Positions 1 through 9,876 of a DNA stretch of 64,000 bases are shown here, piece after piece. Source of the DNA: Myxococcus llanfairpwllgwyngyllgogerychwyrndrobwllllantysiliogogogochensis (GTDB lineage Bacteria; Myxococcota; Myxococcia; Myxococcales; Myxococcaceae); NCBI RefSeq assembly GCF_006636215.1, contig NZ_VIFM01000012.1, positions 1 through 64,000 of the forward strand, written 5' to 3'. Position numbers and translations under genes: made by a program. The first letter of the stretch is position 1. Each line of letters begins with the position of its first letter. The notes below the pieces were generated by a model. That model searched no databases. It was not told the origin of the DNA and saw only the letters and a program-made list of their open reading frames with translations.

Positions 1-93
1 CCGCAGCTCCGCTCCACGACGACCCCTTGAATCGGAGCGAAGCGCCCGCAGGTCACCGCGCGCGGAACCACGGGAGCGGACTGAACGCCCCCC

Positions 94-117
94 AGACACA
101 GGCTCACCGCTGTGTCT
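94..117. terminator. Hairpin upstream of the first gene
   Basis: An 8-bp perfect stem (AGACACAG/CTGTGTCT) closes an 8-nt loop. There is no T-run. It could end transcription of an upstream gene whose last codons may be bases 1-30 (an open frame ending in TGA), or sit in the leader of the gene at 205. The function is inferred. Confidence 0.4.
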
Positions 118-204
118 CCGCGCCCGCACTCAAGCCCGGTCCGCGCCTTGCAGAACCCCTGTGCACGAGACGCGGCCAACAGCGCCGCGCAGGAGCACAA
201 GGTC

Positions 205-705
205 ATGTGGATGACACGGTGTTGGAAGGTGGCGGCGATGTGCGGCTTTCTGGCCGCGCCCGGGGCCCTGGCGAAGCCGACGACGCTCGCTCAGCCCCCC
301 GAGCAGACAGCCACGACTCCCCTCCTCTTCGACGCGGGGATGCCGGAGCGCGAGGACCTCTTCGAGGGCGCACCCGACGAGATGGCCCCTCCCCGCCTGC
401 GCCACGCGGAGCCCGTGTCCTGCATCGCCGCGCCAGAGGGCCGCCTGTGGGTCGCCTCCACCGAGGAGTGCGGCGACACCGAGTGCATCGACAAGATGAC
501 GGTGTGGGTCGGCTCGTGGACCGTCGAGGACGTGGCGGTCGACGTCCAGTGCGACGCCGAGCACGTCATCCTCTCCACCCACGACTGGCGGATGGTCCTC
601 ATCTCCGACGGCAAGGGCGACTTCGACGTCAAGGAGTCCACCCTGGGCGAAGAAGAAGCCCCGCTGGCCGGAGGCGAGCTGACGACGCCCGCCTCCGAGA
701 GCTGA
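205..705 (+). CDS. Small secreted protein, unknown function
   Basis: A 166-aa protein with an N-terminal signal peptide (MWMTRCWKVAAMCGFLAAPG, cleavage likely just after the following Ala-Leu-Ala), so it is exported. The mature part is acidic, with an EECGDTEC Cys pair and a further Cys pair at roughly residues 72 and 116 that could form disulfides. I chose the ATG at 205 because AGGAG lies 9 nt upstream and the signal peptide starts there; the frame is open further upstream (ATG at 112) without a signal. It runs convergently into the helicase gene with only 3 bp between stops. I recognise no family. Confidence 0.7.
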   Translation: MWMTRCWKVAAMCGFLAAPGALAKPTTLAQPPEQTATTPLLFDAGMPEREDLFEGAPDEMAPPRLRHAEPVSCIAAPEGRLWVASTEECGDTECIDKMTVWVGSWTVEDVAVDVQCDAEHVILSTHDWRMVLISDGKGDFDVKESTLGEEEAPLAGGELTTPASES

Positions 706-708
706 ACC

Positions 709-3255
709 TCACGGACCGATGCGGCGCAGGATGAGGATGGGGCCTTCGTCCAGCCGCCTGTCCCGCAGGTCAATCTCGCAGTCGATCATCCAGTCGCCAT
801 GGCCCTCGGGGTCCATGATGCGCTGCTGGACCTCCCAGAGCCGCTGTCCCGACTCCTTGAGGAACGTGTTGGCCGGCTTGCGAGCCTGAGGCGTGAGCAC
901 CACGATTTTGTGCTCCTCGTGGTACGGCACCATGGCCTGCTCCAGCTTCGGCGCGGTCCACTCGCCCAGGGCATTGTCCAGGAGCGACAGCGCATCCGAG
1001 TAGCGCTTCTGCCCCAGCGCGCGCAGCAGCCGGTGCAGCTCCTCGCGCACGCGGGCCGCGAAGGCGCGAGGGTCCTCGGTGAGTTCCTTCGGCTTGAGCT
1101 CCACGGCCGGCTTCGCCTCGACGACGGCGCCCGGGTTCTTCATCCGCTCCCACTCGTCCACGAGGCTGGAGTCCACCTGACGAATGGTGGCCCGCAGGTG
1201 GTCGATGATGTCCTCCACCTCCTCCGTGCGGAAGCGCTCCGGCACCGTCTGCGACAGCGTCTTGTACACGTCGCTGACGTAGCGCAGCAGCACGCCTTCG
1301 CTGCGCTGCAGCCCGTACTCGCGCACGTAGTCGTGGAAGGACATGAAGCGCTCGAACATGTCGCGCACCACGGCCTTGGGCCGGATGTTCTCCTCGCCCA
1401 CCCACGGATGCTTGCGCGCGAAGGCGTTGAAGGTGCCGTAGATGAACTCGCGGTTCGGCTTCGGCCACTCCAGCTTCTCCAGCTCCTCCATGCGGTCGTC
1501 GTATTCGACGCCGCGCGCCTTCATCTCTTGAATCTTCTCGCCCTTGAGCTGGTGCAGCTGCGCGTAGAGCACCACCTCCGGGTTCTCCAGGATGGACTCC
1601 ACCAGCGTCACCACGTCCAGCGCGTACGTCTCCGTGGTGGGGTCCAACAGCTCCAGCGTCTCCAGCAGGTACAACGACAGCGTGTGGTTGAGGCTGAAGT
1701 CGTACTGGAGCTCCTGCGCCACCTTCACCGTGGCCCCCGAGCCGCCCTCGCCACGCATCACCTCCACGATTCCCGCGCCGCGCAGCGTGCGGAAGTCCCG
1801 CGCCGCCTCCCTCAAGTGCCGCCGCTTCAGGAAGTCCGAGTCATGGCAGCGCTGGATGAGCTGCACCAACCGGTGGTAGCCCCCGGTGCCCCGGATGTGG
1901 TCGCTCTGGAGCAGGTTGAGAATCATGCCGTGGGACACGGCGAAGCGGGACTCCAGCGGCTCGGGCATGCCCGTCTGGAGCCGCTCGAAGGTGCTCTTGT
2001 CGTACTGGACGAAGTTCTTCTGCGGCGGCTTCGCCTTGGGCGTCTTCTTCTTGCCCGCGGCTTCCTTGGCGGCCTGCTTGACGTTCTCGACGACATACTC
2101 GGGCGCCTGGGCGACGACGCTGCCCTCGTTGTCGAACCCCTTGCGACCCGCGCGACCTGAAATCTGCAGGAAGTCGCGCACGCTCAGCGTGGTGAGCTTC
2201 TCGCCGTTGAACTTGAAGAGCTGCGTGAAGAGCACCGTGCGGATGGGGATGTTCACGCCCACGCCCAGGGTGTCCGTGCCGCTGATGACCTTGAGGTGGC
2301 CGCCCTGGGCCAGCTTCTCCACCAGCAGGCGGTACTTGGGCAACAGGCCCGCGTGGTGCATGCCGATGCCGTGGCGCAGATAGCGCTGGAAGTCCTTGCC
2401 GTACGGCGTGTCGAAGGGCGCGTCCATCAGCGCGAGGCGGATGGCCTCCTTCTCCTCCTTGGTGGAGAAGTCCACGCTCATGAGGTTCTGCGCCTGCTCG
2501 GCGGCGGCGCGCTGCGTGAAGTTCACCAGGTAGATGGGGTACTTCTTGCGAGCGATGAGGTCCTCAATCGTCTCGTGCAGCGCGGACTCGCGGTAGTCGA
2601 AGTCCAGCGGCACCGGGCGCTGGGTGCTGCGCACGGTGGCGACCTCCCGGCCGGTGAGCTTCTGGAGGCTCTCTTCGATGATGTGAGTGGGCCCCAGCGT
2701 GGCCGACATCAGGAGGAACGTCGCCTGGGGCAGCGCGATGAGCGGAATCTGCCACGCCACGCCACGGTCTCTGTCCGAGTAGTAGTGGAACTCGTCCATC
2801 ACCACGTAGTCCACCCGGGCGCCCGCGTCGCGCAGCGCCAGGTTGGAGAGGATTTCGGCGGTGCAGCAGATGATGGGCGCGTCGCGGTTGATGCTCGCGT
2901 CGCCGGTGAGCATGCCCACGTTCTCCGCGCCGAAGGCATCACAGAGCGCGAAGAACTTCTCGTTCACCAGCGCCTTGATGGGGCAGGTGTAGAAGGAGAC
3001 CTTGCCCTCGGCCATGGCCTTGAAGTGCAGGGCGGTGGCCACCAGGGACTTGCCGGAGCCGGTGGGTGTCTTGAGGAACAGGTGCTTGCCCGCCAGCAGC
3101 TCCAGGATGGCTTCCTCCTGGGCCGGGTAGAGGCTGAGGCCGTTCGTGGAGACGTAGCCGACGAAGCGGTCCAGGATGCTGTCAGCGTCGAGCGGGGGCT
3201 CGCCCTTCTTGGGAAGCAGGGCAGCGAGCGGCGCTTGGGACTCAGGGGTGTCCAT
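709..3255 (-). CDS. Ski2/Mtr4-like DEAD/DEAH-box helicase with DUF3516-type C-terminus
   Basis: A large ATP-dependent RNA/DNA helicase, 848 aa. Motif I is TPTGSGKS (near residue 66), motif II is DEFH, motif III is SATLG, and motif VI is QISGRAGRKG, which is typical of the Ski2/Mtr4 branch of superfamily 2. The long C-terminal part after the helicase core matches the architecture of bacterial helicases annotated with DUF3516; its role is not established, and RNA processing or repair is only inferred. The ATG at 3255 was chosen because the protein then begins just before the conserved region; an in-frame start at 3363 would add a low-complexity tail. It is a single gene, divergent from the oxidase gene at 3457. 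Confidence 0.88.
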   Translation of the reverse strand: MDTPESQAPLAALLPKKGEPPLDADSILDRFVGYVSTNGLSLYPAQEEAILELLAGKHLFLKTPTGSGKSLVATALHFKAMAEGKVSFYTCPIKALVNEKFFALCDAFGAENVGMLTGDASINRDAPIICCTAEILSNLALRDAGARVDYVVMDEFHYYSDRDRGVAWQIPLIALPQATFLLMSATLGPTHIIEESLQKLTGREVATVRSTQRPVPLDFDYRESALHETIEDLIARKKYPIYLVNFTQRAAAEQAQNLMSVDFSTKEEKEAIRLALMDAPFDTPYGKDFQRYLRHGIGMHHAGLLPKYRLLVEKLAQGGHLKVISGTDTLGVGVNIPIRTVLFTQLFKFNGEKLTTLSVRDFLQISGRAGRKGFDNEGSVVAQAPEYVVENVKQAAKEAAGKKKTPKAKPPQKNFVQYDKSTFERLQTGMPEPLESRFAVSHGMILNLLQSDHIRGTGGYHRLVQLIQRCHDSDFLKRRHLREAARDFRTLRGAGIVEVMRGEGGSGATVKVAQELQYDFSLNHTLSLYLLETLELLDPTTETYALDVVTLVESILENPEVVLYAQLHQLKGEKIQEMKARGVEYDDRMEELEKLEWPKPNREFIYGTFNAFARKHPWVGEENIRPKAVVRDMFERFMSFHDYVREYGLQRSEGVLLRYVSDVYKTLSQTVPERFRTEEVEDIIDHLRATIRQVDSSLVDEWERMKNPGAVVEAKPAVELKPKELTEDPRAFAARVREELHRLLRALGQKRYSDALSLLDNALGEWTAPKLEQAMVPYHEEHKIVVLTPQARKPANTFLKESGQRLWEVQQRIMDPEGHGDWMIDCEIDLRDRRLDEGPILILRRIGP

Positions 3256-3456
3256 CACCCGGCGGACTCTAGAGCAGCCACCGTTTCGAGTCCGCTGGGA
3301 AATCAGACACCCGTGTCCCACGAACGGTCCTGACCCGGACGCGGGCGCCGGGATTCGGTCCACCCCGCGTCATTGTCCACGCACGCCGGAACGATGTGGC
3401 TCGCAGGGCCCATGCCTACCGTTGCGCGACCTTTCGACCAACAAAGGGGCAGCCTG

Positions 3457-6159
3457 ATGTTCCATCCGTGGCGTCTTGCCTTTCTCGCTGCCTGGGCCTC
3501 GTTATCGGTCGCCCAGGCACAACCCGCCTCCGTGGGACAATGGACCGCCGTCCAGAAATGGCCGTACTCGGCGGTCCACACCCACCTGCTGCCCACGGGC
3601 AAGGTGATGTTCTTCTCCGAATTCGGAGACGGCGACACCCCCACGCTCTGGGACCCGCAGACCAACGTCCTCACCACGCTGCCCAAGGCGGGCTTCAACA
3701 TCTTCTGCGCGGGCCACGCCTTCATGCCGGACGGTCGGCTGTTCGTGGCGGGTGGCCACATCGACAATGACTCCGGCCTGCCCTACGCCGCCACCTTCGA
3801 CCCCTTCAAGCTCACCTGGACGCGGCTGCCGAACATGAACGCCGGCCGCTGGTACCCCACCGTCACCACGCTCGCCAACGGGGACATGCTGGTGATTGGC
3901 GGCGCGAAGGAGGACAGGACCAAGAACCTGATTCCTCAAGTCTGGCAGACGTCGAAGAACTCCTGGCGCAACCTGACGGGCGCGAGCCTGGACCTCATGT
4001 ACTACCCGTGGATGTTCGTGACGAACACGGGAAAGACGCTCATGGCGGGGTACTGGAAGCCCGCGCGGTACCTCGACACGGATGGCACCGGCTCCTGGAC
4101 CTCCGGGCCTCGCACCAGCTACGCCCACAGCCGCAACGCGGGCAGCGCGGTGATGTATGACGACGGCAAGGTGCTGGTCACCGGTGGCGACAATCCCCCC
4201 ACCAACAACGTGGAGATTCTGGACCTCAACGCCACGAAGCCCGCCTGGCGCACGGTGCCGCCCATGCGCTACGTGCGCCGCCAGCACAACAGCACCATGC
4301 TCCCGGACGGCACGGTGCTCATCACCGGCGGCCACAGTGGCCCCGGCACCGACAACCCCAAGTACCCCCGCCTGGAGACGGAGCTGTGGAACCCCGTCAC
4401 CGAGCAGTGGTCGGTGCTCGCGCCCGCGTCGGCCTATCGCGGCTACCACTCCACCACCCTGCTGTTGCCGGACGGGCGCGTGCTGTCCGCGGGCAGCCGC
4501 AACGTCAAGACGATGCAGGTCTTCTCCCCGCCATACCTCTTCAATGGCCCGCGCCCCACCATCGCCTCCGCGCCCGCGTCCATCGCCTACGGAGAGACCT
4601 TCCGCGTCAACACCCCCGAGGCGGCCAGCATCACCATGGCGTCGTGGGTTCGCCTGGGCTCCGTCACCCACGCCTTCGACGAAAACCAGCGCTTCATGAA
4701 GCTGCGCTTCACCGCCAGCGGAGGGGGGCTCAACGTCGTCGCGCCGCCCAATCCGAACGTGGCGCCGCCCGGGCACTACATGCTGTTCCTGCTCAACTCG
4801 AAGAAGGTGCCGTCGGTCGCGAAGATCATCCGCATCGGCGGAGGAGGCACGACGCCGCCCCCGACCGACCCTCCTCCCAACACCGGCTACACCGCGGTGG
4901 CCTTCGGCTCCGAGTGGAAGTACGACGACCGCAACGTCGACCCGGGCTCCGCGTGGACGTCTTCTGGCTTCAGCGACGCGTCCTGGAAGAAGGGACCGGC
5001 CCAGCTCGGCTATGGCGAGACGGACGAGGAGACGGCGCTGACGAAGACGACGCCGGCGCAGCCCACCGTCTACTTCCGCCGCAAGTTCACCGTCCACGGC
5101 ATGGTGGAGCAGGCCACGCTCCAGGTGATTCACGACGACGGCGTGGCGGTGTTCCTCAATGGCGCCCAGGTGTTCTCCAAGTACGTCGGCTCCACCGCGC
5201 ACTCGGCCTATGCCTCCGGCACCGCCTCCGACAACAGCCTGAGCGAGACAACCATCCCCGGCTCTCGCTTCTTGATGGGAGAGAACACGCTGGCCGTCAT
5301 GGTGAAGCAGGCGAACGCCACCTCCAGTGATTTGTCCTTCGACCTGGAGCTGAAGGTGGCCACCGACGGCATGCAGCACGATGCCCTCATCATGGAGAGC
5401 CCCAACGGCGGCGAGACGCTGCGCCCGGGCAACGTCCAGATGCTCCAGTGGATGACCCACGGCGCGGGTGTCGACAAGGTGCGCGTGCAGTTCTCGCCCG
5501 ACGACGGGGCCCACTGGACCACGGTCGACCAGGGTATCCCGAACATCGGCTTCTATGAGTGGTCGGTGCCGGGCACCGAGACGGCCAAGGGCATGCTGCG
5601 AATCTCGGACGCCTCGCGGCCGGACATCGACGACCGCACGGACCTGCCCTTCACCATCTCCCGGACGCCCCAGTTCCAGGCCATCGCCTTCGGCGAGTAC
5701 TGGAATTTCGATGACCGCAACGTGAACCCGGGCACGCAGTGGACGTCGCTCAACTTCGACGACGGCGCGTGGCGCTCGGGCCCCGCGAAGCTCGGCTACG
5801 GCGACGGGGACGAGCACACCGTGATCACCAAGACGACGCCCCTCCAACCGAGCGTCTACTTCCGCAAGAAGCTCACGCTCGGCGAGGCCATCCGCACCGC
5901 CAACCTCCGCGTCCTGCATGACGACGGCGTGGCCATCTGGGTGAACGGGAAGCTCGTCTACTCGCGGTACGCCGACAACGGCCTCGGCCATGGCACCTTC
6001 GCCAGCGGCGTGTTGAAGGACGCCGTCATCAGCACGGCCAGCTTCGATGGCTCCGCCTTCGTCGTGGGGGAGAACATCATCGCGGTGATGGTGAAGCAGG
6101 CCAACGCGGAGTCGAGCGACGTGGCGTTCGACCTCGAGCTGAACCTCGAAGCGAAGTAG
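3457..6159 (+). CDS. Secreted copper-radical oxidase (galactose/glyoxal oxidase family) with duplicated C-terminal modules
   Basis: A 900-aa exported protein; the signal peptide is MFHPWRLAFLAAWASLSVAQ. A kelch-type propeller (about residues 25-380) is followed by the galactose-oxidase-like Ig domain. All copper-radical residues can be placed by motif: Cys84 in FCAGH and Tyr182/183 in YYPW (thioether cross-link pair), Tyr330-His331 in RGYHST, and His440 in PPGHYML. The family oxidises alcohols or aldehydes with O2, releasing H2O2. After a Pro/Thr linker come two copies of a ~160-aa module (about 477-640 and 742-900, each starting AxAFGxxWxxDDRNVxPG) separated by a PNGGE-type Ig-like domain (about 647-735). 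ATG 3457 has AAAGGGG 7 nt upstream. The substrate is unknown; the modules may bind polymers. Confidence 0.88.
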   Translation: MFHPWRLAFLAAWASLSVAQAQPASVGQWTAVQKWPYSAVHTHLLPTGKVMFFSEFGDGDTPTLWDPQTNVLTTLPKAGFNIFCAGHAFMPDGRLFVAGGHIDNDSGLPYAATFDPFKLTWTRLPNMNAGRWYPTVTTLANGDMLVIGGAKEDRTKNLIPQVWQTSKNSWRNLTGASLDLMYYPWMFVTNTGKTLMAGYWKPARYLDTDGTGSWTSGPRTSYAHSRNAGSAVMYDDGKVLVTGGDNPPTNNVEILDLNATKPAWRTVPPMRYVRRQHNSTMLPDGTVLITGGHSGPGTDNPKYPRLETELWNPVTEQWSVLAPASAYRGYHSTTLLLPDGRVLSAGSRNVKTMQVFSPPYLFNGPRPTIASAPASIAYGETFRVNTPEAASITMASWVRLGSVTHAFDENQRFMKLRFTASGGGLNVVAPPNPNVAPPGHYMLFLLNSKKVPSVAKIIRIGGGGTTPPPTDPPPNTGYTAVAFGSEWKYDDRNVDPGSAWTSSGFSDASWKKGPAQLGYGETDEETALTKTTPAQPTVYFRRKFTVHGMVEQATLQVIHDDGVAVFLNGAQVFSKYVGSTAHSAYASGTASDNSLSETTIPGSRFLMGENTLAVMVKQANATSSDLSFDLELKVATDGMQHDALIMESPNGGETLRPGNVQMLQWMTHGAGVDKVRVQFSPDDGAHWTTVDQGIPNIGFYEWSVPGTETAKGMLRISDASRPDIDDRTDLPFTISRTPQFQAIAFGEYWNFDDRNVNPGTQWTSLNFDDGAWRSGPAKLGYGDGDEHTVITKTTPLQPSVYFRKKLTLGEAIRTANLRVLHDDGVAIWVNGKLVYSRYADNGLGHGTFASGVLKDAVISTASFDGSAFVVGENIIAVMVKQANAESSDVAFDLELNLEAK

Positions 6160-6183
6160 CCACCTGGCGGCCCCGGATGTGAC

Positions 6184-8922
6184 TCAGAGCACCTTCACCG
6201 CTTTGACCATGTCCGGGGCCAGCTCCTCGTGGGGGAGGATGGAGAACCCCAGCCGCTTGCTGACGTTCTGCATGGCGCGGTTGCCCGCGAGGATGTCCGC
6301 GACGATGCGCTGCATGCCCCACGCGCGGCCCACCTCCACCAGTCGCCGCAGCATCTCCGAGCCCAGGCCCTGGTGCTGCACCTCGTCGCTGATGAGGATG
6401 GCGAACTCCGCGTCCCGAGTCCCCCTCAGCCGCGTCAGCCGCCCCACCCCCAGAATCTCTCCGCCGCGCCGCTCGGCCACCAGCGCCATCTCCCGCGCGT
6501 AGTCGTTGAAGCAGATGCGCGCCAGCCGCTCGTGCGCCACGCGCGTGCTCAACTGCATCAGCCCCGCGTAGCGCAGGAACACCGTCTGCTCGGAGAGCGT
6601 CCGGTGGAAGCGCTCCATCTTCGGCTCGTCCTCCGGACGGATGGGCCGCAGCAGCAGCTCCTCTCCGCTCTTCATCTTGAACGGAGACACGTACTGCTGC
6701 GGATAGGGCTCGATGGCGAGCCTGGGCAGCTCCGCTTCCGTCACGTCGGGCGGGTGCAGCACCACGCGCGCGTCCAGCGCGAGCAGTCGCTCCGGTGAGG
6801 CCAGCAAGGGGTTGATGTCCACCTCCTTCACCAGGCGCTGCTCGACGACGAGCTGACCGAAGCGCACGAGCAGCCGCTCCAGCGCCGGCAGATCCACCGG
6901 CTTCGCCCCGCGCACCCCGCGCAGCGCCTGGAGGATGCGCGTCTGCTCCATCATCCGCCGCGCCAGCGTCGTGTTCAGCGGAGGCAGCCCCAGCGCCCGG
7001 TCCTTGAACACCTCCACCAGCGTCCCGCCCGCGCCGAAGAGCAGCACCGGACCGAACTGCGGGTCCAGGCTGCTGCCCACGATGAGCTCGTAGCCACCCA
7101 GCTTCACCATGGGCTGGACGGTGACGCCGTCGAAGGCCTCCCCCTGCCCCAGTTCCACCAGTCGCTCGCGGATGCCTCGGAACGCGGCGCGCACCGCCTC
7201 CGCGTCCGGAAGGTCGAGCCGCACGCCGCCCACGTCCGTCTTGTGCGTCACCGTGAAGGAGTGGAGCTTGAGGACTACGGGATATCCGAGCGCCTGCGCC
7301 TGGGCCACCGCGTCCTCCTCCGTGGTGGCGAGCCGCGTCTCCACGGTGGGGATGCCATAGGCGGCCAACAACTGCTTCGACTCGTGCTCCGTCAGGAGCG
7401 TGCGTCCTTGCGCGCGCGCGGCGTCCACCAGTCGTCGCGCCGCGTCCCTCCCGCCCGTGGGCTCCTCGGCCAGCGTCGGCGTCTCGTACAGGCCCGCGAG
7501 GTTGTACGAGTAGCGCCACATGTAATTGAAGATGCGCGCGGCCGTGTCGGGATAGCCGAAGGTCGGAATGGCCGCGTCGTTGAGGATGCGTTCGCCCGCG
7601 ACGACCTCCGAGCCGCCCATCCAGCTCGCCAGCACCGGCTTGCCGGAGAGCTTCGCGTAGGGCTTGAGCCGGTCCGCCGTCTGCGTGGGCTCCGTCATGT
7701 CCTGCGGCGTGAGGATGACCAACAGCCCGTCACTGTTCGGGTCCTTCCCCGCGACCTCCAGGGCCTTCGCGTAACGCTCCGGGTCCGCGTCGCCGAGCAC
7801 GTCCACCGGATTGCCATGGCTCCACTGGGGCGGCAGAAAGCCGTCCAGCGCCTTCCGCGTCTCGTCGCCGAGCACCGCCAGCTCGCCGCCCCCCGACACC
7901 AGCGCGTCCGTGGCGAGCACGCCAGGCCCGCCCGCGTTGGTGAGGACGGTGAGGCGACGACCCGCCGGGCGCGGCTGCTTCGCCAGCGTCTCCGCCATGT
8001 AGAAGAGGTCGGAGATGGACTCCACGCGCAGCACACCTGTGCGACGGAACGCGGCGGTGAGCACCTCGTCGCTGCCCGTCAACGTGCCCGTGTGGGACGC
8101 GGCGGCCTGTGCGGCCTGCGCCGTGCGCCCCGCCTTGATGACGATGATGGGCTTGGTGAGCGCCACCTCGCGCGCGGCGGAGAGGAAGGCTCGCGCATCC
8201 CCGATGGACTCCATGTAGATGAGGATGGAGCGCGTCATCGGGTCATCGGCCAGGTAGTCGATGAGGTCGCCCCAGCCCACATCCAGCATGGAGCCCACGG
8301 AGACGAAGGCGCTGAAGCCCACCGACTCGCGCAGGCTCCAGTCGAGGATGGCGGTGAGAAGCGCGCCACTCTGGCTGATGAAGGCCACGTTGCCCGGGCG
8401 CGCCATCGACCCGGCGAATGTCGCGTTGAAGCCCGTGGGCGGACGCATCACTCCCAGACAGTTGGGGCCGATGATGCGCATCCGCGCCGCCTGGGCAATC
8501 TGGAGGATTTCCCGCTCCAGCCGCGCGCCCGCCTCGCCCGTCTCCTTGAAGCCGGCGGAGATGATGATGGCGCCCTGGACGCCCAGCTCCGCGCACTCGC
8601 GGATGACATCGGGCACGGCGGGCGCGGGCGTGACGACGACGGCCAGGTCCACCGGCTCCGGCAACGCGCGCAGCGACGGCCACGCGCGAATGCCCAGCAC
8701 GTTGGGGCGCTTCGGATTGATGGGATAGACGGTGCCGCCGAAGGGATTGCTGATGAGATTCCAGAGGACGGTGCGCCCCACGCTGCCCGGACGCTCACTG
8801 GCACCCACCACCGCCACGCTGCGCGGCTTGAAGATGACATCCAACGGCTGCCGCGTGCCCTGCTGGTGCAGCACGTTGTAGGAAGGGTCCGACTTCCGGG
8901 GGCCAGTCGCGCGCTCGTCCAT
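6184..8922 (-). CDS. ADP-forming acyl-CoA synthetase-like / GNAT acetyltransferase fusion (PatZ/Pat-like)
   Basis: About 912 aa. The order is: CoA-binding Rossmann domain ([12 protein letters not shown]), succinyl-CoA-ligase-like domain carrying the His loop [12 protein letters not shown]-grasp domain (about 470-700), and a C-terminal GNAT domain with the acetyl-CoA loop QHQGLG. This is the architecture of protein-lysine acetyltransferases such as Pat/PatZ, which control acetyl-CoA synthetase and other enzymes. The SHTG histidine that is phosphorylated in true ADP-forming synthetases is present, so synthetase activity cannot be excluded. ATG 8922 was chosen; a GTG at 8970 is in frame. It is convergent with the oxidase gene (24-bp gap), and no operon partner is evident. 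Confidence 0.9.
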   Translation of the reverse strand: MDERATGPRKSDPSYNVLHQQGTRQPLDVIFKPRSVAVVGASERPGSVGRTVLWNLISNPFGGTVYPINPKRPNVLGIRAWPSLRALPEPVDLAVVVTPAPAVPDVIRECAELGVQGAIIISAGFKETGEAGARLEREILQIAQAARMRIIGPNCLGVMRPPTGFNATFAGSMARPGNVAFISQSGALLTAILDWSLRESVGFSAFVSVGSMLDVGWGDLIDYLADDPMTRSILIYMESIGDARAFLSAAREVALTKPIIVIKAGRTAQAAQAAASHTGTLTGSDEVLTAAFRRTGVLRVESISDLFYMAETLAKQPRPAGRRLTVLTNAGGPGVLATDALVSGGGELAVLGDETRKALDGFLPPQWSHGNPVDVLGDADPERYAKALEVAGKDPNSDGLLVILTPQDMTEPTQTADRLKPYAKLSGKPVLASWMGGSEVVAGERILNDAAIPTFGYPDTAARIFNYMWRYSYNLAGLYETPTLAEEPTGGRDAARRLVDAARAQGRTLLTEHESKQLLAAYGIPTVETRLATTEEDAVAQAQALGYPVVLKLHSFTVTHKTDVGGVRLDLPDAEAVRAAFRGIRERLVELGQGEAFDGVTVQPMVKLGGYELIVGSSLDPQFGPVLLFGAGGTLVEVFKDRALGLPPLNTTLARRMMEQTRILQALRGVRGAKPVDLPALERLLVRFGQLVVEQRLVKEVDINPLLASPERLLALDARVVLHPPDVTEAELPRLAIEPYPQQYVSPFKMKSGEELLLRPIRPEDEPKMERFHRTLSEQTVFLRYAGLMQLSTRVAHERLARICFNDYAREMALVAERRGGEILGVGRLTRLRGTRDAEFAILISDEVQHQGLGSEMLRRLVEVGRAWGMQRIVADILAGNRAMQNVSKRLGFSILPHEELAPDMVKAVKVL

Positions 8923-9012
8923 GAGGGCATCGTGTTTGAAGCGGTGCGGGCGCGCACGCAAGCGCTTCACTCGTCAACCGTGCGGCAGGCGTCATCCGCC
9001 CGGCTCTATCGC

Positions 9013-9735
9013 TCAGTCGAGACCGCTCTTCCCCTCGGCCCAGTACGCCTTCACCTTCTGCCCCGCGTGCGCGATTCCGCTCGAACGGAGCCGGGCCCTC
9101 ACGGCCTGGATGGCGTGCGCCCGCCCCGTCAGGACCAGGTGCGCGCCACGCCGTCGCTCCAGCGCCGCCCGCAGCCGGGCTTCCACGTCCGCGAGATGCG
9201 CTTCGTCCGACCGCTTCTCCACCACCGAGGCGCCCGCGAGGCCCAGCTCCCCCAGCACCCCCTCCGACTCTCCTCGCGAGGAGACCTCGAACACGTGCTC
9301 GACGTCCGCCGAGCCCGCCTTCAGGTTCTTCAGCGTGTGCGCGACGGCGAACGACGTCTCGTCCCCGAAGAGGACCACGGGCCCGGGGAGCGACTGGAGC
9401 GCGAGGGAGCCTCTCGGCCCGAAGAACTGGCAGCGGTCTCCCACCTTGAGGTCGCGGCCCCATCGCGCGCCGGGGCTGTCGCCGTGCATGTAGACGAGGA
9501 AGCGCGTGGACCCCAGCGTCGAGTCCCAGCCCAGCGGCGTGTACGTCCGCATGCCCACGTCGGGAAGGAAGACCTGCACCTTGTCCCCCGGGCTCCACTC
9601 GACGTCACGCAGCCCCTCGCCCACCCACTCCATCCAGCGGAAGTGCGGCGAAACGTCCCGCACCTGTCCCACTCGCGCTTCCTTGAACAGGAACCGCCCC
9701 AGCAGCCCGCCGATGATTGCCTGCCCCGACGCCAT
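9013..9735 (-). CDS. Siderophore-interacting protein, FAD/NAD(P)H ferric reductase
   Basis: A 240-aa flavoprotein of the SIP family, which reduces ferric siderophores in the cytoplasm to release iron. The FAD-binding strand has RTYTP, the phosphate region is PRGS, the dinucleotide-binding region contains GDETSFAVA (the SIP GDET signature), and the C-terminus is YWAEGK (SIP proteins end in a YWR/YWxxG motif). ATG 9735 has GGAG 8 nt upstream; the frame stays open to 9870 but without family similarity. Length is normal for the family. No siderophore biosynthesis or transport genes lie nearby. Confidence 0.85.
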   Translation of the reverse strand: MASGQAIIGGLLGRFLFKEARVGQVRDVSPHFRWMEWVGEGLRDVEWSPGDKVQVFLPDVGMRTYTPLGWDSTLGSTRFLVYMHGDSPGARWGRDLKVGDRCQFFGPRGSLALQSLPGPVVLFGDETSFAVAHTLKNLKAGSADVEHVFEVSSRGESEGVLGELGLAGASVVEKRSDEAHLADVEARLRAALERRRGAHLVLTGRAHAIQAVRARLRSSGIAHAGQKVKAYWAEGKSGLD

Positions 9736-9876
9736 GCTTCTCGCTCCACGTTCGGTGACACCCGTCACGCTTGATTGACGGGCGCCATTCTCGCGCCAGC
9801 CCAGCCCACCGGGATGAACAGAGATGACGCGCTCATGAAGAAGTGTGAAGCCACACAGGGACAGGCCCACCGCGCG

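Noticed and set aside
799-2160. 453-codon plus-strand ORF opposite the helicase gene
   Set aside because: His/Arg/Leu/Val-rich mirror frame produced by GC-biased third positions of the real gene; no motif or ribosome site.
3502-5991. 829-codon minus-strand ORF opposite the copper-radical oxidase
   Set aside because: Antisense shadow of a gene with a full set of catalytic motifs; the shadow has a repetitive Arg/Val/Gly composition and no domain.
7243-9774. 843-codon plus-strand ORF across the acyl-CoA synthetase and siderophore-interacting genes
   Set aside because: Spans two well-supported genes antisense; Arg/His-rich composition without similarity to any family.
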